Of a stretch of 64,000 bases of DNA, positions 35,357-44,696 are shown in pieces; the first letter of the stretch is position 1, and every line of letters starts with the position of its first letter. The position numbers and the translations under genes were made by a program. The stretch comes from Amycolatopsis camponoti (GTDB lineage Bacteria; Actinomycetota; Actinomycetes; Mycobacteriales; Pseudonocardiaceae), in contig NZ_CABVGP010000001.1 of assembly GCF_902497555.1 (NCBI RefSeq), forward strand, positions 434,001 through 498,000. Reading direction: 5' to 3'. The notes below the pieces were generated by a model that saw nothing but the letters and a program-made list of their open reading frames with translations, ran no database searches and had not been told where the DNA came from.

Positions 35357-36358
35357 TTGTCCGACAACGAACTCCTGCTCGAAGTAGAGGATCTGCACGT
35401 CGAGTTCCGCACCTCCGACGGCGTGGCCAAGGTGCTCAACGGCGTCGGCTACTCCGTGCACGCCGGGGAAACCCTGGCCGTGCTCGGGGAATCCGGGTCC
35501 GGGAAGAGCGTCACGGCGCAGACCGTGATGGGCATCCTGGACATGCCGCCCGGCGTGATCACCGCCGGCGCGGTGCGCTGGCGCGGCGAAGACCTGCTCA
35601 CCGCGTCCGAGGAACGCCGCCGCGAGGTGCGCGGCAGCGAGGTCGCGATGATCTTCCAGGACGCGCTGTCCGCGCTGAACCCCGTGTTCACCGTGGGGTT
35701 CCAGATCGAGGAGCAGCTGCGCGTCCGGCTCGGCATGTCCAAGAAGGACGCCCGGCGGCGCGCGATCGAGCTGCTCGACATCGTCCGCATCCCGGCCGCG
35801 GACCGGCGGATCCGGGACTACCCGCACCAGTTCTCCGGCGGCATGCGCCAGCGCGCGATGATCGCGATGTCCCTGGCGCTCGACCCGGACCTGCTCATCG
35901 CCGACGAGCCGACCACGGCGCTCGACGTCACCGTCCAGGCCCAGATCATGGACCTGCTCGCCGAGATCCAGGCCGAACGCAAGATGGGGCTCGTGCTCAT
36001 CACCCACGACCTGGGCGTCGTCGCCGAGGTCGCCGACCGGATCGCGGTGATGTACGCGGGCCGGATCGTCGAGCAGGCCGACGTCGTCGAGCTGTTCCGC
36101 GCGCCGGCGCACCCCTACACCGCCGCGCTGATGGACTCCCTGCCCCGGCTCGACCTCAAGGGACAGACGCTGGAAACCATCAAGGGACTGCCGCCGAGCC
36201 TGCTCGACATCCCGCCGGGCTGCCCGTTCCACCCGCGCTGCAAGCGCGCCGAAGCCCGGTGTTCCGAAGAAGTCCCGGCCCCGCACGGCATCGGCTTCGG
36301 CCGCACCAGCGCGTGCCACTTCGCCGAAGAGGTGGTGAACTCCCGTGGCAGTATCTGA
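35357..36358 (+). CDS. Peptide ABC transporter ATPase, DppD type
   Basis: A 333-residue ATPase. Walker [10 protein letters not shown] (about 45-53), signature FSGGMRQR, Walker [14 protein letters not shown]-loop LITHDLGVV. The C-terminal oligopeptide-transporter extension holds [14 protein letters not shown], whose Cys residues can bind an iron-sulfur cluster in some homologues. The start is a TTG at 35357 in a favourable position. It overlaps the DppF-type gene by 14 bp and works as a heterodimer with it. Confidence 0.94.
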   Translation: MSDNELLLEVEDLHVEFRTSDGVAKVLNGVGYSVHAGETLAVLGESGSGKSVTAQTVMGILDMPPGVITAGAVRWRGEDLLTASEERRREVRGSEVAMIFQDALSALNPVFTVGFQIEEQLRVRLGMSKKDARRRAIELLDIVRIPAADRRIRDYPHQFSGGMRQRAMIAMSLALDPDLLIADEPTTALDVTVQAQIMDLLAEIQAERKMGLVLITHDLGVVAEVADRIAVMYAGRIVEQADVVELFRAPAHPYTAALMDSLPRLDLKGQTLETIKGLPPSLLDIPPGCPFHPRCKRAEARCSEEVPAPHGIGFGRTSACHFAEEVVNSRGSI

Positions 36359-37382
36359 TTCCGCCTCCGCTGAGAAGAGCACGTCGGCGGAACCCATTCT
36401 CTCCGTCACCGACCTCCAGAAGTACTTCCCGGTGCGCACCGGCATCCTGTTCAAGCGCACGATCGGCCAGGTCAAGGCGGTCGACGGCGTCTCTTTCGAC
36501 CTGATGCCGGGCGAGACGCTCGGTGTCGTCGGCGAGTCCGGCTGCGGCAAGTCGACGCTCGCCCAGGTGCTGATGCGCCTCGAGGAGCCGACCGGCGGCA
36601 GCGCGAAGTTCGAAGGCCGCGACATCTTCGCGATGCGCGGCACCGAACTGCGGAAGCTGCGACGCGAGATCCAGATCGTGCTGCAGGACCCGTACACGTC
36701 GCTGAACCCGCGGATGACCGTCGGCGACATCGTCGGCGAACCGTTCGAGATCCACTCCGACGTGGCGCCCAAGGGATCACGCGCGAAGAAGGTGCAGGAG
36801 CTGCTGGAGGTCGTCGGGCTCAACCCCGAGCACCTCAACCGCTACCCGCACCAGTTCTCCGGCGGCCAGCGCCAGCGCATCGGCATCGCGCGGGCGCTCG
36901 CCCTGCGGCCCAAGGTGATCATCTGCGACGAGCCGGTGTCCGCATTGGACGTCTCGATCCAGGCGCAGGTGATGAACCTGCTCGGCGACCTCCAGGACGA
37001 GTTCGGGCTGTCCTACGTGTTCATCGCGCACGACCTTTCGGTGGTGCGGCACCTGTCCAACCGGGTCGCCGTGATGTACCTCGGCAAGATCGTCGAGATC
37101 GGGACGGACGAGGAGATCTACGAACGACCGTCCCACCCGTACACCCAGGCGCTGCTGTCCGCGGTGCCGGTGGCGGACCCGTCGGTCCGCGGGCAGCGGC
37201 AGGTGATCCGGCTGACCGGGGACGTGCCGAGTCCTCTGGATCCCCCGTCCGGGTGCCGGTTCCGCACGCGCTGCTGGAAGGCGCAGGACCGGTGCGCCAC
37301 CGAAGTCCCGGAGCTGGTGCCGAGGACGGACGGGCATTTGTCAGCTTGTCACTTCGCGGAGCAGAAGTCGGTTGTTCCGTAA
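36345..37382 (+). CDS. Peptide ABC transporter ATPase, DppF type
   Basis: A 345-residue ATPase. Walker [10 protein letters not shown] (about 63-71), signature FSGGQRQR, Walker [14 protein letters not shown]-loop FIAHDLSVV, and the C-terminal extension [14 protein letters not shown]. The typical segment [20 protein letters not shown], seen whole, leaves little doubt. It starts at a GTG inside the DppD-type gene. It ends the importer operon; a secreted subtilase follows after 73 bp. Confidence 0.94.
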   Translation: MAVSDSASAEKSTSAEPILSVTDLQKYFPVRTGILFKRTIGQVKAVDGVSFDLMPGETLGVVGESGCGKSTLAQVLMRLEEPTGGSAKFEGRDIFAMRGTELRKLRREIQIVLQDPYTSLNPRMTVGDIVGEPFEIHSDVAPKGSRAKKVQELLEVVGLNPEHLNRYPHQFSGGQRQRIGIARALALRPKVIICDEPVSALDVSIQAQVMNLLGDLQDEFGLSYVFIAHDLSVVRHLSNRVAVMYLGKIVEIGTDEEIYERPSHPYTQALLSAVPVADPSVRGQRQVIRLTGDVPSPLDPPSGCRFRTRCWKAQDRCATEVPELVPRTDGHLSACHFAEQKSVVP

Positions 37383-37455
37383 CGTACGTTTGGCCGTTGT
37401 AAGCACAATGTCCGATCTATACGGTGCAGGAACCGCTTTCCCGAGGAGGAGAATC

Positions 37456-39177
37456 GTGAAGAGACCCAGGCTTCTCGCCGCGGCCATGGCCGTCCCGCTG
37501 TTCGGGGCGATCTCGGCCGTCGCGGTCCCGGTCGCGTCGGCGCAGCCCGCGCTGTCCGGCCCGGCCACCGAATTCACCGTGCTCGCCAAGGACACGCAGA
37601 GCATCGGCGCCGTCCAGCAGGCGATCAAGGCCGCGGGTGGCACCGTGCTGGAGACGAACACCGCCGTCGGCCTCGTCAAGGCCAGCGCACCGGCCACCGG
37701 GTTCACCGAGCGCGTCTCGGCGAACCGGGCCGTGTTCGGCGCGGCCAAGGCCCAGGTCATCGGCTCGCTGCCGAAGAACGGCAAGAAGGCCAAGAGCGAC
37801 AACGCCGAGAAGGAAGGCCGCGGCACGGCGTCGAAGAAGGCCGCCGCGAACAAGGCCGTCGGGATGGACCCGCTGGACGACCAGCTCTGGGGCCTCAAGT
37901 CCGTCCGCTCGGACCTCTCGCGCACCAAGCAGCCGGGCAGCAAGCAGGTCAAGGTCGGCGTCATCGACACCGGCATCGACGGCACGCACCCGGACATCGC
38001 GCCGAACTTCGACGCGGCCGACTCGCGCAACTTCACCAAGGACATCCCGTTCGACGTCAACGGCGTCGAGGTCGACGGCCCGTGCGAGTTCCGCGGCTGC
38101 GTCGACCCGGCCAACCACGACGACGGCGGCCACGGCACGCACGTCGCCGGCACCATCGCCGCCGCGGCCAACGGCTTCGGCGTCTCCGGTGTCGCACCGA
38201 ACGTGACGCTGGTCAACATCCGCGCCGGCCAGGACTCGGGCTACTTCTTCCTGCAGCCGACCGTCGACGCGCTGACCTACGCCGGCGACGCCGGCATCGA
38301 CGTCGTCAACATGTCGTTCTACACCGACCCGTGGCTGTACAACTGCCAGGCGAACCCGGCCGACTCGGCCGCGGAGCAGGCCGAGCAGCGCACGATCATC
38401 GAGGCGACCCAGCGGGCGCTGAACTACGCGCACCGCAAGGGCGTCACCATGGTCGTCGCGCTGGGCAACCAGCACACCGACCTCGGCGCGCCGCAGCCGG
38501 ACACCACGAGCCCGGACTACCCGGCGAACACGACGCACCCGCGTCAGGTCGACAACAGCTCCTGCCTGAGCCTGCCGGTCGAGGGCAATCACACGATCGG
38601 CGTCAGCGCGTTCGGGCCGTCGCAGGCGAAGGCGGACTACTCGAACTACGGCACCGAGCAGATCTCGGTTTCCGGGCCGGGCGGGTACTTCCGCGACGGT
38701 TTCGGCACCCCGTGGTTCCGCACGGTCGAGAACGAGATCCTGTCGACGTACCCGAAGAACGTGGGTGTCGCCGAGGGCAACATCGACGCGGCGGGCAACG
38801 TGACGCCGGAAGGGGTCGCGCTCGGCGTCCAGAAGGCGACGGCGGCCGACGGCCGGGTCGGCTACTACCAGTGGCTCCAGGGCACGTCGATGGCGACGCC
38901 GCACGCGACGGGCGTGTCGGCGCTGATCGTTTCCCAGTACGGCAAGAAGACCCACGGCGAGTTCGGCCTGGACCCGGACAAGGTCCAGCGCGTGCTCGAG
39001 GGCACGGCGTCCCAGATCGCCTGCCCGGTGCCGCGCACGGTGGACTACCTGGACGAAGGCCGCGGGCCGGAGTTCACGGCGACGTGCGTGGGTGACCCGT
39101 CGTTCAACGGCTTCTACGGCCACGGCGCCGTCGACGCCTACGCGGCGGTGACCCACGGGTCGCAGTACCTGAAGTAA
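37456..39177 (+). CDS. Secreted S8 (subtilisin-family) serine protease
   Basis: A 573-residue secreted protease. The signal peptide spans about 1-33 (ends PVASAQPA). An I9-like propeptide follows (about 38-100, with an AA-rich AIKAAGGTVLETNTAVGLV stretch). The catalytic triad is D171 in GVIDTGIDG, H226 in GGHGTHVAGT and S478 in GTSMATPHATG. No C-terminal binding module is present. GTG 37456 has GAGGAGGAG a few bases upstream. Its place directly after a peptide importer suggests that released peptides feed that transporter. Followed by a strong terminator. Confidence 0.95.
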   Translation: MKRPRLLAAAMAVPLFGAISAVAVPVASAQPALSGPATEFTVLAKDTQSIGAVQQAIKAAGGTVLETNTAVGLVKASAPATGFTERVSANRAVFGAAKAQVIGSLPKNGKKAKSDNAEKEGRGTASKKAAANKAVGMDPLDDQLWGLKSVRSDLSRTKQPGSKQVKVGVIDTGIDGTHPDIAPNFDAADSRNFTKDIPFDVNGVEVDGPCEFRGCVDPANHDDGGHGTHVAGTIAAAANGFGVSGVAPNVTLVNIRAGQDSGYFFLQPTVDALTYAGDAGIDVVNMSFYTDPWLYNCQANPADSAAEQAEQRTIIEATQRALNYAHRKGVTMVVALGNQHTDLGAPQPDTTSPDYPANTTHPRQVDNSSCLSLPVEGNHTIGVSAFGPSQAKADYSNYGTEQISVSGPGGYFRDGFGTPWFRTVENEILSTYPKNVGVAEGNIDAAGNVTPEGVALGVQKATAADGRVGYYQWLQGTSMATPHATGVSALIVSQYGKKTHGEFGLDPDKVQRVLEGTASQIACPVPRTVDYLDEGRGPEFTATCVGDPSFNGFYGHGAVDAYAAVTHGSQYLK

Positions 39178-39189
39178 AGAAAGGTTCAG

Positions 39190-39226
39190 GGAACGCCCCG
39201 GGAAGCCCACCTTCCCGGGGCGTTCC
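39190..39226 (+). terminator. Strong terminator after the subtilase gene
   Basis: GGAACGCCCCGGGAA (39190-39204) and TTCCCGGGGCGTTCC (39212-39226) form a perfect 15-bp stem with a 7-nt loop starting 13 bp past the stop codon. Confidence 0.8.
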
Positions 39227-39259
39227 GCGTGTACACCGGGATCGAGGGGGGATTCCGGG

Positions 39260-40084
39260 GTGGATGTGCGTGAGCCGGCGTTGCCGGTGGACCCGAGGTT
39301 GCCGGGCGAGCCGACGCTCGCGGAGGTGGGCGTCGCGCGGATGTGGCTGGCCCGGCGGGGGGTGCTGGTCTGGCTGCCGACCCGCGTGCTGGCCCTGCGC
39401 CTCGGCGCGCGCGACGCCCGGACCCGGGGGCCGGGCTACGGGATCGTGCTGCTGGCGCTGTGGCCGTTCTGCTGGGTGTAGCTCGAGTCGGTCGAGCTGC
39501 CGGGGAAGGCCGCCTTCCTCATCGTGCTCTGCGCGGCTTACCAGGTGGTTCGCTGGCGGCACGCGCAACGCCGCGAGCAGGTGGCCGAGCGGTGGGCGGG
39601 TACGTCTCCGCCGCCCTTGAACGCGACGGCGAAGCTCGTCGGAGGCTGGTACCTGGCCTCGACGGCCGTCACGTTCGTCGGCGGCGCGGCGTTGTGCGCG
39701 GCCGCGTTCATGACCGAGCCGGCTGTCCCCACGCGGTACCCGGCGGCGATCGCGGTCGCGGCGCACACGTTCGCGCTGGCGGCCGGTGCGGGAGCGACGG
39801 CACTGGTGCTGGGCCGGGTGCTGCGCGCCCCGGTCATCGCGGAGGACGCGGCATCCCACCTGGTCGACGGGCTGCTGCGCGCGGAGGACGCGTATCGGTT
39901 CGCGTCGCCGGCGCCGTACGTGCTGGTGGTGGCGTCGCTACCGGTGGTCGACTGGCTGGAGCCCGGCCCGCTGGAGTGGTTCGCGCTCGCCTACCTGGTC
40001 GTCGTGCTGGGGCTGCAGCTGACCGGCTGGCTGCTGGTCCGCCGCCGGTACCGGCGGCTGCCGCCGGGCTTCTACGGCCGGTAA
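39260..40084 (+). pseudogene. Tandem membrane-protein paralogue 1, interrupted by an amber codon
   Basis: One frame runs from GTG 39260 to the stop at 40084, broken only by TAG at 39479-39481. Both halves match paralogues 2 and 3: the first half has a GVARMWLARRGVLVW start, and the second has VVGGWYL-like (LVGGWYLASTAVTF) and the shared RAPVIAEDAASHLVDG motif. Read through it would be about 274 residues with five or six membrane spans. The codon before conversion was probably a single-base neighbour of TAG, such as TGG. The downstream part (from 39524) could restart but would lack the first spans. Function unknown. Confidence 0.7.
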
Positions 40085-40137
40085 ACCCTTTCGGCACCTC
40101 GCGCGTGTAGTGCGCGACAGGGGAGGGGTGCGGCCTG

Positions 40138-40923
40138 ATGATCGTGGTGTCGGCGGAAGAGCGGGTGGCGGCCAAGTGGCTCGGCCGCCGCGGCGTCCGG
40201 GTCGCCGAGCCGACCACGGTGCTGACCGCGCGGCTGAGCGTCCGCGGCGGGAAGCCGGCGCCTGAGGCCTTCACCGTCGTCTTCGTCCTGGGCGCGGTGA
40301 CGTTCCTCGGGATCTTCGGCTACCAGATGCTGCGGCTCCTGCCCGGAGTGGACCACGGCGACCTGCCCGACGGCGGGTTCTGCTCCTTGATCGCCGCGTG
40401 GGCTTCGCTGCGGGCGTGGCTCCACGTCCGCGCCGGCGATCGGCGGGCGGCGGTGCAGCTGGGGGACCGGCGCCTGGACCGGCCGCCCCCGCCGTGGCCG
40501 GAGGTGGTGAGCGGCTGGTACCTCATCGCCCTCCTGATCACCTTCGGCGGCGGTGCCGTCCTCGGTGTCGCGCTGGCGGCCCGGGGTTCGGTCTGGGCGC
40601 TGTTCTGGCTCGGCCTGCTCGCGCTCGGCGCGGTCGTGGACGCGGTGATCCTGACCGGCGTGCTCCGGCGGCCCGTCCTCGCCGAGGACGAAGGCTCGCT
40701 GGCGGTCGACGCCGTGACGCGGCGGGAAGACGTGCTCCTCGCCCCGCCGTCGGTCTTCGCGGTGCCGGTGGTCCCCGACCTCGTGTCGGAGGACCTGCCG
40801 GGCCGCCCGTGGTTCCTCGGTTACGTCGCGCTCGCGGTGGCCACGCACGCCGTCGCGTGGTTCGTCCAGCGGCGCCGGGCGCCCGCGTTGCCCGCCGGCG
40901 GCTACTACGGGGAAACCGGATGA
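40138..40923 (+). CDS. Tandem membrane-protein paralogue 2, unknown function
   Basis: A 261-residue protein with five or six hydrophobic segments. It shares with its neighbours an N-terminal AKWLGRRGVRVAEPT block, a VVSGWYLIALLITFGGGAVLG segment (written here in parts: SGWYL, FGGGA), the motif RRPVLAEDEGSLAVDAV and a C-terminal AGGYYGETG tail. I recognise no named family. ATG at 40138 follows GAGGGG. It overlaps paralogue 3 by 4 bp, so the two are coupled. Confidence 0.75.
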   Translation: MIVVSAEERVAAKWLGRRGVRVAEPTTVLTARLSVRGGKPAPEAFTVVFVLGAVTFLGIFGYQMLRLLPGVDHGDLPDGGFCSLIAAWASLRAWLHVRAGDRRAAVQLGDRRLDRPPPPWPEVVSGWYLIALLITFGGGAVLGVALAARGSVWALFWLGLLALGAVVDAVILTGVLRRPVLAEDEGSLAVDAVTRREDVLLAPPSVFAVPVVPDLVSEDLPGRPWFLGYVALAVATHAVAWFVQRRRAPALPAGGYYGETG

Positions 40924-41681
40924 CCGAGCACGAATCAAGTCTGCGCTGGCTGGCGAGCCGCGGCCGGCCCGTGGCGAGGCCGACCCCGTACATCGGCGCG
41001 CTGCTGGCCACGCGCAACGCCGGCACGATCCGCGTCCTGCCGTGGTTCCTGCTGTTCGGGGTCCTCGCGCTCGTCGCCGGGATCGCCCACGCCCAGCTCT
41101 TCGGCGCGACCGCGAGCCTGCCCGCGTACGTCGTGTGCTTCGTCGCCCAGCTGACGATGTGGCGGGCGGCCAGGTCCCGGCAGCGGGAGCTGGCGAAGCA
41201 CACGAGCCCGTGGCCCGGCCCGCCGGCGAAGCCTCTCGACGGCTGGTTCGTCGCGTCCGCCGTGCTGGCCTACGGCGGCGGCGCGGCCCTCGCGGTTTCC
41301 CTGCTCCCGGCGGCCCGCGCCGCCGGTTGGCTGACGCTGCTCGGGGTGAGCGCGCTCTGCGCGGGCGCGATCCTGACCAGCTTCCTGCGGGCTCCGGTGC
41401 TCGCCGAGGACGAGGCTTCGTTCGCGGTCTACCGCGGCCTGCTGGCGGAGAACCTCCACGCGGCGTCACCGTCCTTCGCGGCGGTCCCGCCGCTCCTGGA
41501 CGTCGTCACGCACCGGCTGCCGCCGGCGTACGGGCCGTGGCTGGTCGCGTACGTCGCGCTGGTCGTGGTCACGGAGCTGGTCGCGTACGTCCGGGGCCGC
41601 CGGCCACTGCCACCCGGCCGGTACGGCGACCCGCTGCCGCGCGGGACCGCCGTCGACTGGTCTCCACCGGAACCCCGCTGA
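40920..41681 (+). CDS. Tandem membrane-protein paralogue 3, unknown function
   Basis: A 253-residue protein of the same set. It has LRWLASRGRPVARPTPY at the start, DGWFVASAVLAYGGGAAL in the middle, RAPVLAEDEASFAVYRG and the tail PPGRYGDPLPRG. The pattern WLxxRG-(membrane pair)-GW(Y/F)-GGGA-(R)xPVxAEDxxSxxV-GxYG defines the family in this window. It begins at the ATG overlapping the stop of paralogue 2. Sequence identity between copies is moderate, so the duplications are old. Confidence 0.75.
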   Translation: MTEHESSLRWLASRGRPVARPTPYIGALLATRNAGTIRVLPWFLLFGVLALVAGIAHAQLFGATASLPAYVVCFVAQLTMWRAARSRQRELAKHTSPWPGPPAKPLDGWFVASAVLAYGGGAALAVSLLPAARAAGWLTLLGVSALCAGAILTSFLRAPVLAEDEASFAVYRGLLAENLHAASPSFAAVPPLLDVVTHRLPPAYGPWLVAYVALVVVTELVAYVRGRRPLPPGRYGDPLPRGTAVDWSPPEPR

Positions 41682-41747
41682 AGGTGCCGGAGCGACGACG
41701 AACTCCACCGGTCCCTGGAGCCGGGCCTCTCCAGGGACCGGTGAGGC

Positions 41748-43241
41748 TCAGCGGTTCGAGGCCTTCTTGACGAACTTCGCGAGGTCCTTCGCCTGCTGCA
41801 CCCGGGTCGGCTCGTGGACGTACATCATGTGCCCGGCCGGGTAGTACGCCGTGTCGATGTTGTCGCGCAGCTCCTCCGGGATCTGCAGGTGGGCCAGCAC
41901 GTGCTCGGCCGCGAAGTAGGCCGTCGCGCCGTCGTAGTGGCCGAACGCCACGTGGACCTGCAGGTGCGGGTTCGCGCGCATCGCCGCGCTCACCGAGTCG
42001 ACCACCGACACCGAGCGGCCCTCGAAGTCCGAGTACGACCACGCCTTGAACGTGTCCTCGTGGATGAGCTCGTACGGCAGGTCGTTCTCGTACCCGAGCT
42101 CGGCCCGCACGTAGTGGTTGAACGACGCCGCGTACGCGCCGATCACGCGCGAGATCGACGGGTCGTCGCTCATGTGCTCGCGGCCGCCGTCGGGCTCCCA
42201 GGTCGTGAAGCGGCCGTCCATCCGGCCGACCGTCAGGCCGCGGTCGCGCAGCAGCTCGGTGAAGAACCGCACGTGTTCGATCCGCAGGTTCACCCGGTCC
42301 ACATAGGACTCGCTGAGCCCGGTCAGCGACGCCAGCGTGGCGACCGCCTCCGCGCGGTCCTGCGTGGACAGCCGCGCGCCGCGCGAAAGCACGTACGGCA
42401 GGTCCTTCGCGGCGAAGTCCTCGGCGTCGGCCAGGACGTCGTCGAGCGGCCGGTCGCCGTGCAGGCCGTGGTAGTGCGCGATCGCCGCGTACGTCGGCAC
42501 GTACAGCGAGTACGGCAGGTCGTTGCCCTCGGTGAACCGCAGCGTGCCGAGGTCGAGCACCGACGAGATCAGCAGCAGGCCGTTGAGGTAGAGCCCGTGC
42601 CGCTCCTGCAGGTGCGCGGCCAGCCCGGCGGCGCGCAGCGTGCCGTACGACTCGCCGGCCAGGAACTTCGGCGACAGCCAGCGCTGGTGGCGTGACACCC
42701 ACAGCCGGATGATCTCGCCGACCGACTCGATGTCGCCCTTGAAGCCGTGGAAGTCCTTGGTCTCGCCGCCGTCGGACGCGCGCGAGTAGCCGGTCGACAC
42801 CGGGTCGATGAACACGAGGTCGCTGTGCGCCAGCAGCGTCTCGGGGTTGTCGGCCAGCCCGTAGGGCGGCGGCACGAGGTCGTCGACGTCACCCGAGAGC
42901 ACCCGGCGCGGGCCCAGCAGGCCCATGTGTAGCCAGATGCTCGACGAGCCGGGGCCGCCGTTGAAGGCGAACGTCACCGGCCGCGTGCCCGGGTCGGCGT
43001 CGTCGAGGGTGTAGGAGGTGAGGAACACCTCCGCCTTCGCCTTGTGCCCCTCCGACTTGCCGTCCTTGACGATCTCCTTGCGGAGGACGATCCGGCCCGC
43101 CTTCGCCGTGTACGCGAGCTTCTTCCGCTTCACGGTGATCGTGTGCTGGGTCGTGACGATGTCGTCGGTCGGCTCGGCCGGGATCTCCGTCGCTTCCGGA
43201 GCCTTCTTCTCGGGGGCCTCTTCGGGGGTCGTGTCCGCCAT
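41748..43241 (-). CDS. S10-family serine carboxypeptidase-like protein
   Basis: A 497-residue protein of peptidase family S10. The nucleophile lies in LAGESYGTLRAAG near residue 193; an earlier oxyanion segment is FAFNGGPGSSSIWLHMG; the Asp is probably in AFGHYDGATAYF and the His in YYPAGHMMYVHE near residue 470. No signal peptide is visible: the N-terminus is acidic and Glu/Pro-rich (TTPEEAPEKKAPEATE), so a cytoplasmic location is likely, unusual for S10 enzymes. It is divergent from the endonuclease V gene. Confidence 0.88.
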   Translation of the reverse strand: MADTTPEEAPEKKAPEATEIPAEPTDDIVTTQHTITVKRKKLAYTAKAGRIVLRKEIVKDGKSEGHKAKAEVFLTSYTLDDADPGTRPVTFAFNGGPGSSSIWLHMGLLGPRRVLSGDVDDLVPPPYGLADNPETLLAHSDLVFIDPVSTGYSRASDGGETKDFHGFKGDIESVGEIIRLWVSRHQRWLSPKFLAGESYGTLRAAGLAAHLQERHGLYLNGLLLISSVLDLGTLRFTEGNDLPYSLYVPTYAAIAHYHGLHGDRPLDDVLADAEDFAAKDLPYVLSRGARLSTQDRAEAVATLASLTGLSESYVDRVNLRIEHVRFFTELLRDRGLTVGRMDGRFTTWEPDGGREHMSDDPSISRVIGAYAASFNHYVRAELGYENDLPYELIHEDTFKAWSYSDFEGRSVSVVDSVSAAMRANPHLQVHVAFGHYDGATAYFAAEHVLAHLQIPEELRDNIDTAYYPAGHMMYVHEPTRVQQAKDLAKFVKKASNR

Positions 43242-43272
43242 GGACCCAACCTAGTTGTGGCAGGGTGACTTG

Positions 43273-43932
43273 GTGCACACCGGGGACTGGCCGAAGACGG
43301 CCGAGGACGCGCTCGCCGTGCAGGAACGGCTGCGCGGCCTGGTCGACCTCGTCGACGACCTCGCGGAGCTGCCGCCGACGGTGACCGGTCTCGACGTCGC
43401 CTACGACGGTGCCGACGGGATCGCCGCGGCCGTCGTCACCCTCGAGACCACCGGGCTCACCGTGGTCGAGCAGCGGACGCACCGCGCGCGGGCCGTCTTC
43501 CCGTACGAACCGGGCCTGTTCGCCTTCCGCGAGCTGCCGCCGCTGCTGGCCGCGCTCGAGCGGCTGGACCGCGAGCCGGACGTCCTGGTCTGCGACGGCC
43601 ACGGCCTCGCCCACCCGCGGCGCTTCGGCCTCGCGTGCCATCTCGGCGTGCTGACCGGGCTGCCCGCCTTCGGCGTCGGCAAGACGCGGTTCGTCGGCTC
43701 GCACGCCGAGCCGGGGCCGTCCCGGGGCTCGGCGGAGCCGCTGGTCGACGCCGGCGAGGAGGTCGGCGCGGTGCTGCGGACCCAGGACGGCGTCAAGCCG
43801 GTGTACGTCTCGGCCGGGCACCGGATCGCCCTGGCCCACGCCTGCCGGCTGACCCTGGCGCTGGCCCCGCGCTACCGGCTGCCCGAGACGACGCGGCTGG
43901 CCGACCGGCTGTCCCGGGTGGCGCTGCGATGA
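43273..43932 (+). CDS. nfi: Endonuclease V
   Basis: About 219 residues. Endonuclease V cuts DNA near deoxyinosine. Catalytic features: Asp in VTGLDVAYDGADGIAAAVV, the YEPGLFAFRELPPL loop (PYEPGL wedge region), the Asp/His strand VLVCDGHGLAHPRRFG and VGKTRFVG. The GTG at 43273 is preferred; the frame is open to a TTG at 43255. It overlaps the uracil-DNA glycosylase gene by 4 bp (ATGA), pairing two enzymes for deaminated bases. Confidence 0.9.
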   Translation: MHTGDWPKTAEDALAVQERLRGLVDLVDDLAELPPTVTGLDVAYDGADGIAAAVVTLETTGLTVVEQRTHRARAVFPYEPGLFAFRELPPLLAALERLDREPDVLVCDGHGLAHPRRFGLACHLGVLTGLPAFGVGKTRFVGSHAEPGPSRGSAEPLVDAGEEVGAVLRTQDGVKPVYVSAGHRIALAHACRLTLALAPRYRLPETTRLADRLSRVALR

Positions 43933-44612
43933 GGTCACTGGCCGAGCTGGACGCCGCCGTGGCCGGGTGCCGCGCCTGCCCGCGCCTCGTGACCTGGCGC
44001 GAGGGTGTCGTGGGCACCAAGGCGGCCTTCCGCGGCGAGGAGTACTGGGCGCGGCCGGTGCCGGGCTTCGGGCCGCCGGACGCGTCGATCGCCGTCGTCG
44101 GGCTCGCGCCCTCGGCGCACGGTGCCAACCGCACCGGCCGGATGTTCACCGGCGACCCTTCGGGTGACTTCCTCTTCCGCGTCCTGCACGAGGTGGGGCT
44201 CGCGTCGCAGCCGACGTCCGAGCGGATCGGGGACGGCCTCGAGCTGTACCGCACCCGGCTCGTCTCGCCCGTGCGCTGCGCGCCGCCGGAGAACAAGCCG
44301 ACGCCGGCCGAGCGCGACACGTGCCGTCCGTGGCTCGCCGAGGAACTGGTGCTGTTACGTCCGACACTGCGGGCGATCGTCGTGCTCGGCGCCTTCGGGT
44401 GGCAGGCGTTACTGCCCGTGCTCGCCGAGGCGGGCTGGCCGGTGCCGCGGCCGCGTCCGGCGTTCGCGCACGGCGCGGTCGTGGAACTGGACGACCTGCG
44501 CCTTTTCGGCTGTTATCACGTGTCGCCGCGGAATGTCCAGACTCGGCTCGTGACCCACGCCATGGTGGCCGGCGTCTTCCGGGCCGCGGCCTCGGTGACT
44601 GCGCCGAACTGA
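43929..44612 (+). CDS. Family 5 uracil-DNA glycosylase (UDGb)
   Basis: A 227-residue glycosylase. Family-5 motifs: GLAPSAHGANRTGRMFTGD (motif A, lacking the usual catalytic Asp/Asn as in UDGb) and CYHVSPRNVQTRL (motif B). Cysteines near residues 14, 17 and 117 and one near 132 can hold the 4Fe-4S cluster typical of families 4 and 5. It removes uracil and, in homologues, hypoxanthine from DNA. Two TTA codons (44355 and 44409) are present. Coupled to nfi. Confidence 0.9.
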   Translation: MRSLAELDAAVAGCRACPRLVTWREGVVGTKAAFRGEEYWARPVPGFGPPDASIAVVGLAPSAHGANRTGRMFTGDPSGDFLFRVLHEVGLASQPTSERIGDGLELYRTRLVSPVRCAPPENKPTPAERDTCRPWLAEELVLLRPTLRAIVVLGAFGWQALLPVLAEAGWPVPRPRPAFAHGAVVELDDLRLFGCYHVSPRNVQTRLVTHAMVAGVFRAAASVTAPN

Positions 44613-44696
44613 ATCGTTACGGAAACCGCAGCGACGCTGGTCACAGCGAGATGGGGTCCCCGAGCGAGGCGCTCCGGAAGGTGTCACCATGAGGAC

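Noticed and set aside
34265..36838. An 857-codon minus-strand open frame opposite the peptide transporter genes
   Set aside because: It is the antisense shadow of three conserved transporter genes with no recognisable domain.
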